Positions 24,201 through 38,265 are shown, numbered from the stretch's first letter. The stretch is 64,000 nt of DNA from Tolypeutes matacus (GCA_026826555.1 JAKSZT010053883.1:24949234-25013233); one strand, 5' to 3'. Notes: generated by a model not told the origin, from the letters alone. Translations and numbers: made by a program.

Positions 24201-26401
24201 AAACTGCCTGCCCTGAGCACCCCGCAGAAGCCTCAGAAATGCCTCCCATCCTTTGTATGGGGTTGGCAACATGGTGTGATGGAAAGATCCCTGCTTGGAG
24301 TCTAGATGAGATGCCTGCATTCAGACTCAAGTTGCCCAACTACTAGATGGATGTAGTTTTGGAAAAGTTCTCTCTGAGCTTTGTTCTTCATATGTATAAC
24401 CTCATGAGGTGGTTGTAAAAGTTAGAGATGATAAAATATTCAAGGGTAGCACTTAATGACAATTATTTTCCCTGGAAGCAGGGTCTAATTGAAACCAGAT
24501 GGGGCGTTAGGAGTCCTAAATCTATAATTCTTTTATTCTGTGACCTTGGGCAAGTGAGTCACTGTCTCTAGATAGACTGTGTGATCTCTAAGGGATCCTA
24601 TCCTGGGCTTTTTTAAAAATAAAATTAATGTCTATCTGATAAGGGTTTGATATCCAGGATATATAAAGAGATGTTACAACTCAACAATAAAAAGACAAAT
24701 GACCCAATTTAAAAATGGGCCAAAGACTTGAATAGACATTTCTCCGAAGAAGAAATACAAATGGCAAAAAAAACACATGAAGAAATGCTCAACATCACTC
24801 ATGATTAGGGAAATGCAAATCAAAACTACAATGAGGGAAGCGGCTGTGGCTCAATCAGTGGGGCTCCCGTTTACCATATGGGAGGCCCCGGGTTCGGTTC
24901 CCGGGGCCTCCTGGTGAAGGTGGGCCCGCCCGCACGGCGTGGTTGGCTGACCCAGCAAGCACAAGCAGCAAGGGGGGGATAAATGAATAAATAAATAAAA
25001 TCTTTAAAAAAAAAAAAAACTACAATGAGATATCATTTCACACCTATCAGAATGGCCACTATTAAAAAGACAGAGAACTACAAGTGTTGGAGAGGATGTG
25101 GAGAGATAGGAACACTTCTTCACTGTTGGTGGGAATGCAGGATGGTACAACCACTATGGAGGACTGTTTGGCAGTTCCTAAAGAAGTTGAATATAGATTT
25201 GCCACATGATCCTGCAATACCACTACTGGGTATATACCTAGAAGAACTGAGAGCAGTGACACGAACAGACATCTGCACACTTATGTTCATAGCAACATTA
25301 TTCACCATTGCCAAAAGTTGGAAACAACCCAGGTGTCCATCCACAGATGAGTGGATAAACAAACTGTGGTCTATTCACACGATGGAATATTATGCAGCTG
25401 TAAGAAGAAATGAAGTCATAAAGCATATGACAACATGGATGAACCTGGAGGACATTATGTTGAGTGAAGCAAAAGGACAAATACTGTATGAATGCATTAC
25501 TATGAACCAAATATATTTTATAATATATTGTTTGATTAAAAAAAAATGTATATGTATCCATTACATTTAATTGAGAAATGTAAAAAAAAAAAAAAAAAGT
25601 CTATTAAAAACAAAATCAAACTGGACAGAATTACATGAAATAGAAAGTGAAAGACCTTCCCTCTTCAATTCATTCCCAAGCTAACACTTATTACCAGTTT
25701 GATGTGTATGCTTTCCAGTGTTTTCTGTATGTTGAATATATACAGGTGTATAACTATATTTATACATATATACATATATTTAGTGTGTATGCATAAATAT
25801 ATGTATATGCATACATTGTGTGTATGTACAAATAGATATGTAAATGTTAAGTACACTGGAATCTGCAATACATACCGTACTTTAACTTATTTTGGCCAAT
25901 TTTTATTAATTAACGAGCCTCTAAGTGCTATCCTTGAATATTTATCATCTCTAACTTTTACAACGTCCTCATGAGGTTATACATATGAAGAAAAAAGTTC
26001 AGAGAGAACTTTCCAAAACTACATCCACCTAGTAGTTGGGCAACTTGAGTTTGAATGCAGGCATCTCATCTAGACTCCAGCAGGGATCAATACTTAATGA
26101 TTTACTTTATTATTTTTAATAACTACTTTTTATTACATTATAAAAAAACATCATTTAAGTGGTCTTCTATTGATTACATGCCTTAAATTCTTTAAAATAA
26201 ATATACATGTTCAATGTTGTCTTTAAATTTTCTTTTTAGGAAAAGAAGAAAAAGAAACATAGAGACAGGAAGTCATCTGACTCTGATAGCTCAGACTCTG
26301 AGAGTGATACAGGCAAGAGGGCAAGGCATGCATCAAAAGACAGCAAGGCAGCAAAGAAGAAGAAAAAGAAGAAGAAGCACAAGAAGAAACATAAGGAGTG
26401 A
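7483..26401 (+). CDS. ZCCHC17: ZCCHC17 (zinc finger CCHC-type containing 17; pS1D/PNO40), 3' five coding exons
   Basis: Five spliced exons join in frame at 7483-7583, 8813-8904, 12571-12671, 14677-14822 and 26240-26401, with GT/AG borders and matching phases, ending at TGA 26399-26401. They encode residues 42-241 of a 241-residue protein. Exons 1-2 of this set carry the C-terminal half of the S1-type RNA-binding domain (GLVHRTHM... to [10 protein letters not shown]). A CCHC zinc knuckle of form C-x2-C-x4-H-x4-C ([14 protein letters not shown]) is split by the third intron. The tail holds an acidic [19 protein letters not shown] stretch, a Ser/Asp-rich segment and a terminal poly-lysine block. 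The family is known as a nucleolar/60S-ribosome-associated RNA-binding protein also linked to splicing. The start and first 41 residues were not found and should lie before base 1. Identification is by close agreement with the remembered mammalian protein. The gene converges on FABP3. Confidence 0.97.
8600..8725 (+). mobile_element. L2-like 3' end fragment
   Basis: The TGTACCCCCAAGGTTCCTAG and GAGCTCAATAAATGTTTG pattern is the usual L2 3' end. It is intronic and old. Confidence 0.55.
8813..8904 (+). CDS. ZCCHC17: ZCCHC17 coding exon, residues 76-106 (end of S1 domain)
   Basis: The exon is 92 bp, after a tttgtctttttcag acceptor and before the donor gtaggt. It reads [18 protein letters not shown] to NNVII and ends with two bases of the Glu106 codon. 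The in-frame TAG that appears just beyond is intronic, so the donor must be placed at 8905. The next exon begins with the G that completes Glu. Confidence 0.96.
9072..9260 (+). mobile_element. DAS-III-type SINE
   Basis: A full-length copy with a 24-base A tail. The TSD is aaaagtttagataat at 9057-9071 and 9261-9275, perfect. The body is close to the consensus of the other copies, so it is young. Confidence 0.95.
9985..10165 (-). mobile_element. MIR, antisense
   Basis: TATATACTATGTGCACC, TCTCAAAACAACCTAC and the following GATAAGTTACTTGCC follow the reverse MIR pattern. It is diverged and intronic. Confidence 0.5.
10293..10536 (+). mobile_element. DAS-type SINE, intermediate length
   Basis: Head GGGAAGCGGATGTGGCTCAA, with an extra body containing GGGAGACAAGCAGACACAG before the ATAAATAAATAAAATC tail. 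The TSD is ataaagtgcttctgc at 10278-10292 and 10537-10551. Confidence 0.94.
10770..11105 (+). mobile_element. MIR interrupted by a SINE
   Basis: The MIR order is visible: AGTTAGACTTGAG, then GACCTCGAGCAGATCATTTA, then CTCAGCTTCCTCACTA. After the inserted SINE it resumes up to GCCCAGTGCCTAG. Confidence 0.7.
10920..11023 (-). mobile_element. tRNA-derived SINE, short form
   Basis: Poly(T), then the complement of a tRNA-like head (GGATTGAACCTGGGAACTC, TGAGCCACATCGGCTCCC). The TSD agataatagcatc at 10907-10919 and 11024-11036 is perfect. It sits within the MIR. Confidence 0.9.
11195..11320 (+). mobile_element. L2-like 3' end fragment
   Basis: GACCACATCTTATC, TTAGTGCCTGACATGTAG and ATTTATTCAAC have the order of an L2 3' end. 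Confidence 0.5.
12271..12491 (+). mobile_element. Pair of tRNA-derived SINE units in one insertion
   Basis: Two heads in the same orientation, 12271-12354 and 12384-12475, each have an A box (TAGCTCAAGTGG; TAGCTCAGTGATTG) and a B-box-like GGTTTGATCCC or GATTCAATCCC, joined by an A/C-rich linker. One near-perfect outer TSD, aaaaaccaacatacag / aaaaaccaacatatag at 12254-12269 and 12492-12507, encloses both. This suggests insertion as a dimer. Confidence 0.8.
12571..12671 (+). CDS. ZCCHC17: ZCCHC17 coding exon, residues 106-140 (first half of zinc knuckle)
   Basis: The exon is 101 bp, bounded by ttcattacag and gtaagg. It reads [15 protein letters not shown] to TTCKKCGCK, giving the first two zinc-ligand cysteines of the CCHC knuckle. 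It ends one base into Gly140. A small hAT transposon lies 64 bp downstream in the intron. Confidence 0.97.
12736..12927. mobile_element. Non-autonomous hAT DNA transposon (192 bp)
   Basis: Perfect 15-bp terminal inverted repeats, caggggttcttaacc and ggttaagaacccctg, are flanked by a perfect 8-bp TSD, ctttacag, at 12728-12735 and 12928-12935. The 8-bp TSD and the CAGGG start are typical of hAT elements. It has no coding capacity. It lies 64 bp past a ZCCHC17 donor site. Confidence 0.92.
12936..14007. other. ZCCHC17 intron, nothing identified
   Basis: No exon, RNA or clear repeat is recognised except a short AAATAAATAAATAAAT run near 13142-13159. Confidence 0.5.
14008..14175 (+). mobile_element. 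MIR
   Basis: TTGGTGTAGTGGCAAGAGCA, TTTTAGCTCTGCCACTGTG, GGGTCTTCATATCCTCTGCA and CTCTAAGGCCCTTGCCAG follow the MIR order. Confidence 0.75.
14677..14822 (+). CDS. ZCCHC17: ZCCHC17 coding exon, residues 140-188 (second half of zinc knuckle, acidic linker)
   Basis: The exon is 146 bp, after a tttctcttctgcag acceptor and before gtgagt. It starts [13 protein letters not shown], supplying the His and last Cys of the knuckle. It then runs through an acidic stretch to a basic SSRKRKK end that may act as a nuclear or nucleolar signal. Confidence 0.97.
15037..15180. repeat. Perfect 58-bp inverted repeat with 28-nt loop
   Basis: Bases 15037-15094 are the exact reverse complement of 15123-15180; the loop is 15095-15122. 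I checked the arms base by base and found no mismatch. The host DNA is AT-rich old intronic sequence. See also the direct repeat that follows. Confidence 0.99.
15182..15220 (+). repeat. 39-bp direct repeat of 15086-15124
   Basis: The 39 bases at 15086-15124 recur exactly at 15182-15220, 96 bp on. This covers the end of the left arm plus the loop of the inverted repeat. A SINE later inserted at the edge of the second copy. Confidence 0.98.
15223..15407 (+). mobile_element. DAS-III-type SINE
   Basis: Full-length copy with a head of GGAGGCGGCTGTGGCTCAAT. The TSD is aaaaacttgatttaag at 15207-15222 and 15408-15423. It is younger than the inverted duplication it sits in, because its TSD is built from the duplicated bases. 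Confidence 0.94.
16220..16403 (-). mobile_element. DAS-III-type SINE
   Basis: An antisense full copy. The TSD is agttccttaa(aa)ttttt at about 16203 and 16404, with a small difference at the T run. Confidence 0.92.
16692..16709 (+). repeat. Orphan 18-bp DAS head
   Basis: GGGAAGCGGCTGTGGCTTCA matches the first bases of the SINE and then stops. No body or A tail follows. Confidence 0.7.
16740..16975 (+). mobile_element. MIR
   Basis: CCTGGGTTCCAATCTCAGCT, CTATTTGTAAAATGGGAATA and CACAGTGCCTGGCATACAG mark a nearly full-length MIR. Confidence 0.85.
17304..17492 (+). mobile_element. DAS-III-type SINE
   Basis: A full copy with the head change GGCTGAGGCTC. The TSD is aaagttattccag at 17291-17303 and 17493-17505. 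Confidence 0.95.
17734..17860 (-). mobile_element. DAS-III SINE lacking its 3' tail
   Basis: An antisense copy starts inside the body (TGCTCGCTGGGTCAGCC) and runs to the complete head complement. The ATAAATAAA/poly(A) part is absent. Only a 6-bp repeat, tggttg, at 17728-17733 and 17862-17867 brackets it. Confidence 0.88.
18275..18515 (-). mobile_element. MIR, antisense
   Basis: CCTATGAGGTAGCCAGAGCA, GTCTCATCATTTTACAAAG, CCTGAAGTCACACAGCTATA and ATTCCAAATCCAGTATTC follow the reverse MIR consensus. Confidence 0.8.
18520..20080. other. ZCCHC17 intron, nothing identified
   Basis: No exon or confident repeat was seen in this stretch. Short open frames have no recognisable product. Confidence 0.5.
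20084..20201 (-). mobile_element. tRNA-derived SINE
   Basis: A TTTATTTATTTATTTG run is followed by the complement of a tRNA-like head (GAATGAACCCAGGAGCTTG, CTGAACCACATTGGCTTTCC). Confidence 0.8.
20222..20310 (-). mobile_element. tRNA-derived SINE, short form
   Basis: Poly(T), GGAACCGAACCCAGGAC, then TGAGCCACATCTGCTCCCC. It lies 20 bp from another SINE in the same orientation. Confidence 0.85.
20311..22029. other. ZCCHC17 intron, mostly unassigned
   Basis: No coding sequence was seen. A possible L2 3' end lies at about 21385-21480 (CCTAGCTCAATAAAGATTTG). A CTTG tetranucleotide run is at 21914-21934. Confidence 0.45.
22030..22240 (+). mobile_element. MIR
   Basis: TCCAGGTTCTGCTACTTACT, then TTTATTGTGAAGGTTAGG and GTGCCCAGCCCAGAGTC follow the MIR order. 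Confidence 0.7.
22700..22727. repeat. (GAT)n microsatellite
   Basis: About nine uninterrupted TGA/GAT triplets. Confidence 0.97.
23175..23400 (-). mobile_element. MIR, antisense
   Basis: TTCTCATAGTGTCCTTTGAA, ATGAAAAGAAAACTGAGG and ACAGAGCTAGTAAGTGGCAG follow the reverse MIR order. Confidence 0.78.
23800..24030 (-). mobile_element. MIR, antisense
   Basis: TCTTCACCACAGCCACGTGA, GGAGACCACATC and GACAGAGCCAGAACTCAAAT fit reverse MIR. Confidence 0.65.
24286..24455 (+). repeat. Inverted duplication, left arm (MIR-containing)
   Basis: These 170 bp match the reverse complement of 25922-26088 at roughly 92-93% identity with a few short indels. The underlying sequence is a MIR (GTGTGATGGAAAGATCC, then CAGACTCAAGTTGCCCAACT). 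The arms flank an L1 3' fragment. Confidence 0.9.
24632..25597 (+). mobile_element. 5'-truncated L1 with ORF2 C-terminus, interrupted by a DAS SINE
   Basis: This is an L1 3' end with a poly(A) tail at 25580-25597. From 25025 an open frame reads [20 protein letters not shown] ... [16 protein letters not shown], the recognised L1 ORF2 C-terminal region. It is transposon remnant, not a host gene. The SINE at 24835-25015 splits it. Confidence 0.93.
24835..25015 (+). mobile_element. DAS-III-type SINE
   Basis: A full copy inside L1. The TSD is aaaactacaatgag at 24822-24835 (last base shared with the head) and 25016-25029. Confidence 0.94.
25740..25850. repeat. AT-rich TA/TG low-complexity stretch
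   Basis: Repeated TATACATA/TATATGTA words run between the L1 tail and the right arm of the inverted duplication. Confidence 0.8.
25922..26088 (-). repeat. Inverted duplication, right arm
   Basis: Reverse-complement partner of 24286-24455. Anchors such as GGGCAACTTGAGT and GCAGGCATCTCATCTAGACT are shared exactly. Confidence 0.9.
26240..26401 (+). CDS. ZCCHC17: ZCCHC17 terminal coding exon, residues 189-241
   Basis: The acceptor is tttctttttag at 26238-26239; 162 bp run to TGA. It reads [18 protein letters not shown], then a Ser/Asp/Glu tract, then an almost uninterrupted Lys/His tail encoded mostly by AAG with some AAA, ending KHKE. The intron before it is about 11.4 kb and full of repeats. 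Confidence 0.97.
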   Translation, partial: EKKKKKHRDRKSSDSDSSDSESDTGKRARHASKDSKAAKKKKKKKKHKKKHKE

Positions 26402-27380
26402 AAGTGGAGAGTGGAGGGGTGGTTGAGAGAAGGTACTAGGAGCCTTGTCCCTTGAAACTCTGGCTCCTGGAAAGGCTTAGTAGCAAGAATATGGCCTCCC
26501 ACCCCATTGACTTCTCTCCCATGGGAGATGGCTCCCCCTTATGCAGTAGGCAGGTTTGAGAGTTAGATGTTAAGAGCTGCCTGAATGAATTGTTGTTTAT
26601 CACTCCTGGTCCCTTTGCAAGTGACCTCTGTAGCTCACTCATTCATTCATTCAACTTCATTCAGCAGGAGGTCCCATTGCCCTCTCTAGCTGCCACTGAC
26701 AGAGCTGGATTCCTGTACAGGAGTCTGGGCTAGAGCCACAGGTACTGCTGTGATGGTGAGTCTGGCTGTAGTTGCAGAAGAGAGCAATTGGCCCCTCCCT
26801 GCTGGTCTGTCCTTGGCTGATTGGCAGGTGATTCCTGCTGCATCCACTATAGGGACAGAGAAACTCTTCACTGGCAGCATGAGGGAGAGTATGGTAAGAA
26901 GTGGTGCTCACTTTTTGCAGTTACCCAACATGGTTCTATGCTAAAAATTATTGCCAGTGGCCATACCAGAAAATGATCATCTACAGTGACTGAGCTTGTG
27001 TGTGACATTCCTCCAAACCACTGAACCAGAGAGCCCAAGCCAAAATCATTGCTGTACCATGTATTTACTACTGTGTGAATAGTTGGTTCCACTTCAGGTC
27101 TCTGCTTAAATTCCTGGCACTTGATGGCAGTGTGTTTGATTCAAGTTGGGCCAGCTCAGAGGGGACAGTGTAAAGACAAGATATAGGTACAAATGTTTTA
27201 TTACTGAATGTGTGAGGTGATTGACTGATTACCACTATGCCTGAGACTGTCTATTCCAGTCTCTTAACCAGTGCTTCTTGCTCTGAGTGACCTCCAAGCA
27301 GTCATTTCTCTGCCCATAGTATAGCACATAAAGGAAAAAATGAGTCCCCGAGTCATGTCACCAAAGGCAAAAAGACAAAT
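26402..27380 (+). other. ZCCHC17 3' UTR and tail-to-tail intergenic stretch
   Basis: This is the sequence after the ZCCHC17 stop and before the FABP3 poly(A) signal. I see no canonical AATAAA on the + strand here, so the ZCCHC17 mRNA end cannot be placed. No clear repeat was seen apart from short attc repeats at about 26639-26655. Confidence 0.5.
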
Positions 27381-27399
27381 GGGTGGCCTTGGGCTTTAC

Positions 27400-27405
27400 T
27401 TTATT
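27400..27405 (-). terminator. FABP3: FABP3 poly(A) signal AATAAA
   Basis: TTTATT on the + strand reads AATAAA on the minus strand, about 215 bp after the FABP3 stop. It is the first canonical signal downstream, giving a 3' UTR of about 240 nt. Cleavage is expected near 27,380-27,390. Confidence 0.75.
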
Positions 27406-27619
27406 GACCTCAGAGCACCCTTTAGATGCAGTTAAAAAAACAAACATACACACATAATGGGAACTGGAACTGGATCTAGGCTGGTGCCACTTGACCCAAG
27501 AGGATTCACCAACAAAAATGGATTTATACAAAATGTTAGAGGAAAAGATGAGGCAATCTGGTGCTGAGTCCAGTGGTGGCTGATTGGCAGAGGAGCAGTC
27601 AGTGAAGGAGCAGGTATGC

Positions 27620-33988
<6,369 letters not shown>

Positions 33989-34070
33989 TTAGGAGGAGAG
34001 AGAAGCGGTAGCAAGCAGACAGCGAGTGTGCTAGGACTCCCGGACCTGCGGCTCCCGGCCCGCGCTGCCG

Positions 34071-34095
34071 CCTTAAATAGCCTTTGCGTCACCTG
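34071..34095 (-). promoter_or_regulatory. FABP3: FABP3 core promoter: TATA-like box and E-box
   Basis: Reading the minus strand there is an E-box CAGGTG at 34095-34090, then TGACGCAA, then CTATTTAAGG at 34080-34071, which is TATA-like and one change from a CArG box. It sits about 95 bp upstream of the FABP3 ATG, so transcription probably starts near 34,045. The muscle-factor interpretation is inference. Confidence 0.6.
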
Positions 34096-34370
34096 ATGAG
34101 TCGTGGCCCACGCCCCCGACTCCCGAAATAGGAAGCCCGAGGCTGGCGCGCAACCGCGAGGGGCCGGCTGCCCAGCCCCCAACCTCCGAGCCGGGGGACT
34201 GGCAGTGGCGCTGCGCTGGCCCGCGTCAGCGCGGGTGCGTCGCCTCCGAGTCCCTGGCCCTGTCTGGCCCGACCCGCACCCTCCCCTAGCCTCCAGGCGC
34301 TGGTCGGAATCTGAGAAGGAAGCGGCTGAGGGCACGGTGCCGGAGAGCTAGGGCGCACGCCACCCACGTC

Positions 34371-35075
34371 TGCCAGTCCCCAGCCCCTCCCCCGGCTTGG
34401 GGTCAGAGGAGAGAGGAGACCAGAGGAGAAAGGAACCACGCCCTTGAGCTGATTGACACCCACGCTGGCAAAGGCCCTGGTTGACTTCTTGCGGCACAGG
34501 CATCTTTGTCCTTATTTAATACAGGTAAGCGCGGAAGCTCGGAGGGCAACTGACAAGGTCACAAGGTCACGCGGAGAAAGTAGGAGCGAGTGAATTGAAG
34601 CTTGGTCTAACTGGCTCCAAAGCCTGTGCGCTCCCTCCACTCCCCTCCGCCCGGTGGCGGGAGGGTCACCAGAGGTACTGTCCATGACCCAGGCCCTGCC
34701 TCTGGGCCAAAGCATGACCCTTCCCCTGACGACTGCCCCTCGCGTGCTCGCTCTTCCTTGTGAACTGTCTCTGCAGTCCAGCTCCCAACCCTCCTGGGCA
34801 GGTTCTCCAGGCTTTCCTGACCTCTATACTTAGCCCTGAGAGTTTTGATCGGGTCCTTACCCTTGGCCTTCAGAAGTTCTATCCCCTTGGCCAGCTCCAC
34901 TCCCTCCACCTCCCTGACTGCTGCAGGCCATGTCCCACCTATGACCCTTTCCCTGATCCCAACACTTCAATGCACTTAGAACTAAAGTCACCCTCTTTAA
35001 AGAGTGTGGTTGTTTCACACTTTACAGTTTACAAAGCACTTTTGATAACAGTAAGACTCACCTTTTGTTGGTTGT
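34371..35075. other. FABP3 upstream flank, unassigned
   Basis: Unique GC-moderate DNA upstream of the promoter. No exon or repeat was recognised. Confidence 0.5.
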
Positions 35076-35190
35076 TTATTGCATGCTGAGGGCTTTAAGG
35101 ACATTACCTTTGAAAACAAAATCCATGAAGTATCTCTGCTCTACACAAGAAGAAACTGAAGTTTAGGGGAGCCCAGTCATTTGTTAATTC
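35075..35190 (-). mobile_element. MIR-like fragment, antisense
   Basis: TTATTGCATGCTGAGGGC, AAGGACATTACC and AAGAAGAAACTGAAG give a diverged reverse MIR. Confidence 0.5.
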
Positions 35191-35799
35191 AACAGTTAGT
35201 AAGCACCGATTTTGTGCCAGGCCCAGGACTATAGAGACAACGGTGTACAAGACACGCACGCATGGGAGTAGCTCCCATACTCAGGAGGAGGCAGACACAG
35301 CACTAGGGTGATGACCATAGTGGGAGACCTGTTCTGACCTGGGGGTTCAGAGGAGGTGAGGTGTAAGAGAATTCCTGATGAGCACAAGGAGGCCCTGCAC
35401 AGAAGGGAGTGGTGGCAAGCTGAATTTAAGCCGGGCAGAGGTCTATCCAGGGCGGACACGCAGGAGCTGGCACAGGAGCCCTGGGGCCCTGCACTATGTG
35501 GCAGCCATTCTTTCCTGGGCCTCTGTTCTCCACACGGAAGGAAAGAGCATCAGCCCCTCCCACCCTTTCTGCAGCTTTCTGGGAGGAGGTCAGGAAGGAA
35601 GAGCCTCTCTCCCCAAGGGTCTTGCTTCATTGGGACAAGTCCAGGTGCCAAGAGATGAGAAACCCCTGTCTGCCCAAGCTACAGGGACAGGCCTCAGGGC
35701 TGGGCATGGAGCCCTGGTGACCTCACTGCCAGAGCAGGTGCAGGAGAGGGAAGTGGGGTGGATGGTTTCTGACTCAAGGTCACAACTTTAAGACACCCG

Positions 35800-35990
35800 G
35801 CCATTGTGTACTAGCTGTGTGGCCCTGTGGCCTTGGGCAAGTCACTTATGCCACTCCGAGATGCAGTTTCCCCATCTTTAAAATGGAGACAATGATAGGA
35901 TTTGCCTCATAGAGGTATTCAGGAACGAATGAGATGATGCATTTAAAATGCTGAGTGTGGTAGACTTAATAAATGTGAGCTGCTGCAGCT
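35800..35990 (+). mobile_element. MIR
   Basis: GTACTAGCTGTGTGGCCC, TTGGGCAAGTCACTTATG, TTTCCCCATCTTTAAAATGG and TTAATAAATGTGAGC fit MIR closely. Confidence 0.88.
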
Positions 35991-36578
35991 GTAGTCCTCT
36001 CCATGGCTAGTGCAGAACACTAAGACCTAGTCTCAACTCTGCCCTGAGACAGAGTGTTTTGCTACTCTAATGCTCAATTTTCTTATTTTGGAGACGTGAT
36101 TAGAAATTGCTGCAGCTGTGAGGAACCGGGTTTCAGGATGGGTGGGAGTAGAAGCCATGAAGTCCTTTTGCTTTTCTACTTTCCCCTCCACCCCACCTCC
36201 ACTGAACAGCATGAAGCTTTGAGGAACTCTAGACAAACCCCAGGCCCACTGTCCTCATTCTTTACCCCCATTTCCCCACCATGCTCTGACCTCAGTCACC
36301 AAGGTTGACTCCTAAGCTGCACCCCATCTCCTTTCTGCCTGATTTGCATCCTTCTTCAAAGTATGTACAATTTTCTCTTCATTCTTTGGAGTACCTGTGT
36401 TCTCCTTTCCCAGTTGTGTTCCCTACATTCAGGAGAAAAGGCGGGGCGGGATGTGAGCCCAGTCCCAATACCTGCTCCCCTTTATTACCCTTGTCAGATC
36501 CAGATATGGATATAACATCTGGCAGGCAGCAGGACCAGTCCCTGCCAAGAGCAGCATCTCCCCAGCCCTCACCCTATG

Positions 36579-36665
36579 GTGATGTCACTGCTCTGTGTTT
36601 CCATGGTAACCGCAGTCTGGGAAGATGGAGAAGAGGAGAGATGAGTAATCAGGAGAGAGCCAATG
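36579..36665 (+). promoter_or_regulatory. Possible enhancer module: CRE-like, X-box-like and CCAAT motifs
   Basis: TGATGTCAC at 36580-36588, the near-palindromic GTTTCCATGGTAAC at 36597-36610 (one position off the RFX X-box consensus) and CCAAT at 36660-36664 fall within 90 bp. Function is inference from motifs only. Confidence 0.3.
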
Positions 36666-37034
36666 AGATGGGCTGGCAGCACCGGGTGATCCATGGGGCC
36701 ATGGGAAGGGGAAAGAGGAAGGCCTGCTCAGCATCTTTAGCTCCTCCCTGCCATCTGGATGCCTCCTGGGAATATGCTTGGAAAGATCCAAGAGGTATAG
36801 TCAAAGAAGCTGGGCAGGAGGTTCTACTGACCCAGAGACCTTTCAGGCCTAAGTGAATGCTGACTCCTCCCCTCAGGAACCCCTTCCACTCCTTCCTCCA
36901 GTACCTGCCAGTGGGCATGGTTCTCCTTTGCTGTTGATGGTGGTGGGGCTCCCTCTGTCTCTGCCTGCCATATAACCATCAAGCTTTAGCCCTGCTCTCC
37001 ACACCCTCCATGTGCTGGTGCCTGGTACATTCTC

Positions 37035-37205
37035 CCCAGGCCTGCCACTTACTAGCTGGAGAGCTGCAGCAAGCCCCTTCCCTGTCAGAATCTCGTTTCT
37101 CTCCCAGATGGAAGAAGTCCAGCTACTCCTCAGAGTTGTCTGAGGATTACGGGAGATAACATACGGAAAATCTAGCACAGAGTACTCAGTGGGTGGTAGT
37201 GCCCT
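37035..37205 (+). mobile_element. MIR
   Basis: CTGCCACTTACTAGCTGGAG, GAGGATTACGGGAGATAAC and CTAGCACAGAGTACTCAG fit MIR. Confidence 0.7.
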
Positions 37206-37799
37206 CCCCTCTTCCCATTCTCCTCCCCAGGGCAGTTGTCCCAGAAGTGAGGAAGAATGAGCCAAAGCTTTTTGAGACCCTGAAGTGAAAAGGATTCGAT
37301 TATATCACCAGCTCCTCCTCAATGAGGCAATGGAGAGTCCTTCACATACTGCAGATAAGTTTCCTCATTTCTCCCTTTCTTCTCTCTTTAAAGAATTCAT
37401 CCATTCCACCAGTCTTTGTGGAGCACCCCTATGCCCAGGGGGCCCAGTCGGGATCGGGGTAAATGAGAGCTATAGTCCCTGCTGCCTCAAAGCAGGGGGA
37501 GTTCAGCCGTGGGGATGGAGGAAAGTGTTCTTCCTGTCACTAGGAAACCCGCTTCCCTGTTCCCTGAGAGTTCCAGACACTGTGGGTCTGAGAGAACATT
37601 TGATGGCGGAAGGTGGAGGTTTATGTAACATGTTTCCTTCTGAGAACCTGCTGCCTGCGGTGAGTGCTCCCTGGAAGGAGGACAAAGGGCCCTCACTGTC
37701 CTGGGACGAGAGGGTGTGGCTCAGAGTTAGAGGGGCAGTCCTGTTGACCTTCCCAGAAAACAGTCCTCTTCCCTGTTGCTGACAGAATAAAGCCCCAAC

Positions 37800-37952
37800 T
37801 CTTCAGCCTGGTCTCATCTGTTTTGTTGGTCTAGTTTATTCCTGAATTCCTATTCCAAGAACGGTGCCTGGCAAATATAGTAGGGCTCAGCATATTGAAT
37901 GAATGATTGAATGAATGAATGAATGAATGAGTGTGGGAGTGAGTGAGTGAAT
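37800..37952 (+). mobile_element. L2-like 3' end with expanded GAAT tail
   Basis: GGTCTCATCTGTTTTGTTGG, AACGGTGCCTGGCAAATATA and repeated GAATGAATG, running into GAGT repeats, fit an L2 3' terminus with microsatellite growth. Confidence 0.65.
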
Positions 37953-37974
37953 CTACCCTTCCAGCCTAGGGGCC

Positions 37975-38265
37975 CTGAAGTCAGTCTCAGATGGATTCCA
38001 ATCCCGCCTCTGCTCCTTGACCTTGGGCAAGTCTTTTTTTTTTTTTTTTAAGATTTTATTTATTTATTCATCTATCCCCGCCTTGCTGCCTGCCCTCGCT
38101 GGGTCAGCCAACCACGCCGTGCGGGCGGGCCCACCCCCACCAGGAGGCCCCAGGAACCGAACCCGGGGCCTCCCATATGGTAAACGGGAGCCCCACTGAT
38201 TGAGCCACAGCCGCTTCCCATGGGCAAGTCTTGATCTCACTGGATCTCAGTTTCTTCTGGGGCAG
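37975..38265 (+). mobile_element. MIR interrupted by a DAS SINE
   Basis: TCCAATCCCGCCTCTGCTCC and CCTTGGGCAAGTC lie before the SINE; CTCACTGGATCTCAGTTTC lies after it. Confidence 0.75.
38036..38220 (-). mobile_element. DAS-III-type SINE
   Basis: An antisense full copy. The TSD is tgggcaagtctt at 38024-38035 and 38221-38232. It is the only armadillo SINE seen between 29.4 and 45.8 kb. Confidence 0.95.

Noticed and set aside
25025..25570. 181-codon + strand frame
   Set aside because: It is the ORF2 C-terminus and 3' part of a truncated L1, not a host gene.
36305..36856. 183-codon + strand frame
   Set aside because: Low-complexity Pro/Ser-rich translation with no domain, start context or splice support, in GC-rich DNA where chance frames are long.
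37285..37782. 165-codon + strand frame
   Set aside because: No recognisable domain; overlapping frames on the other strand are equally open.
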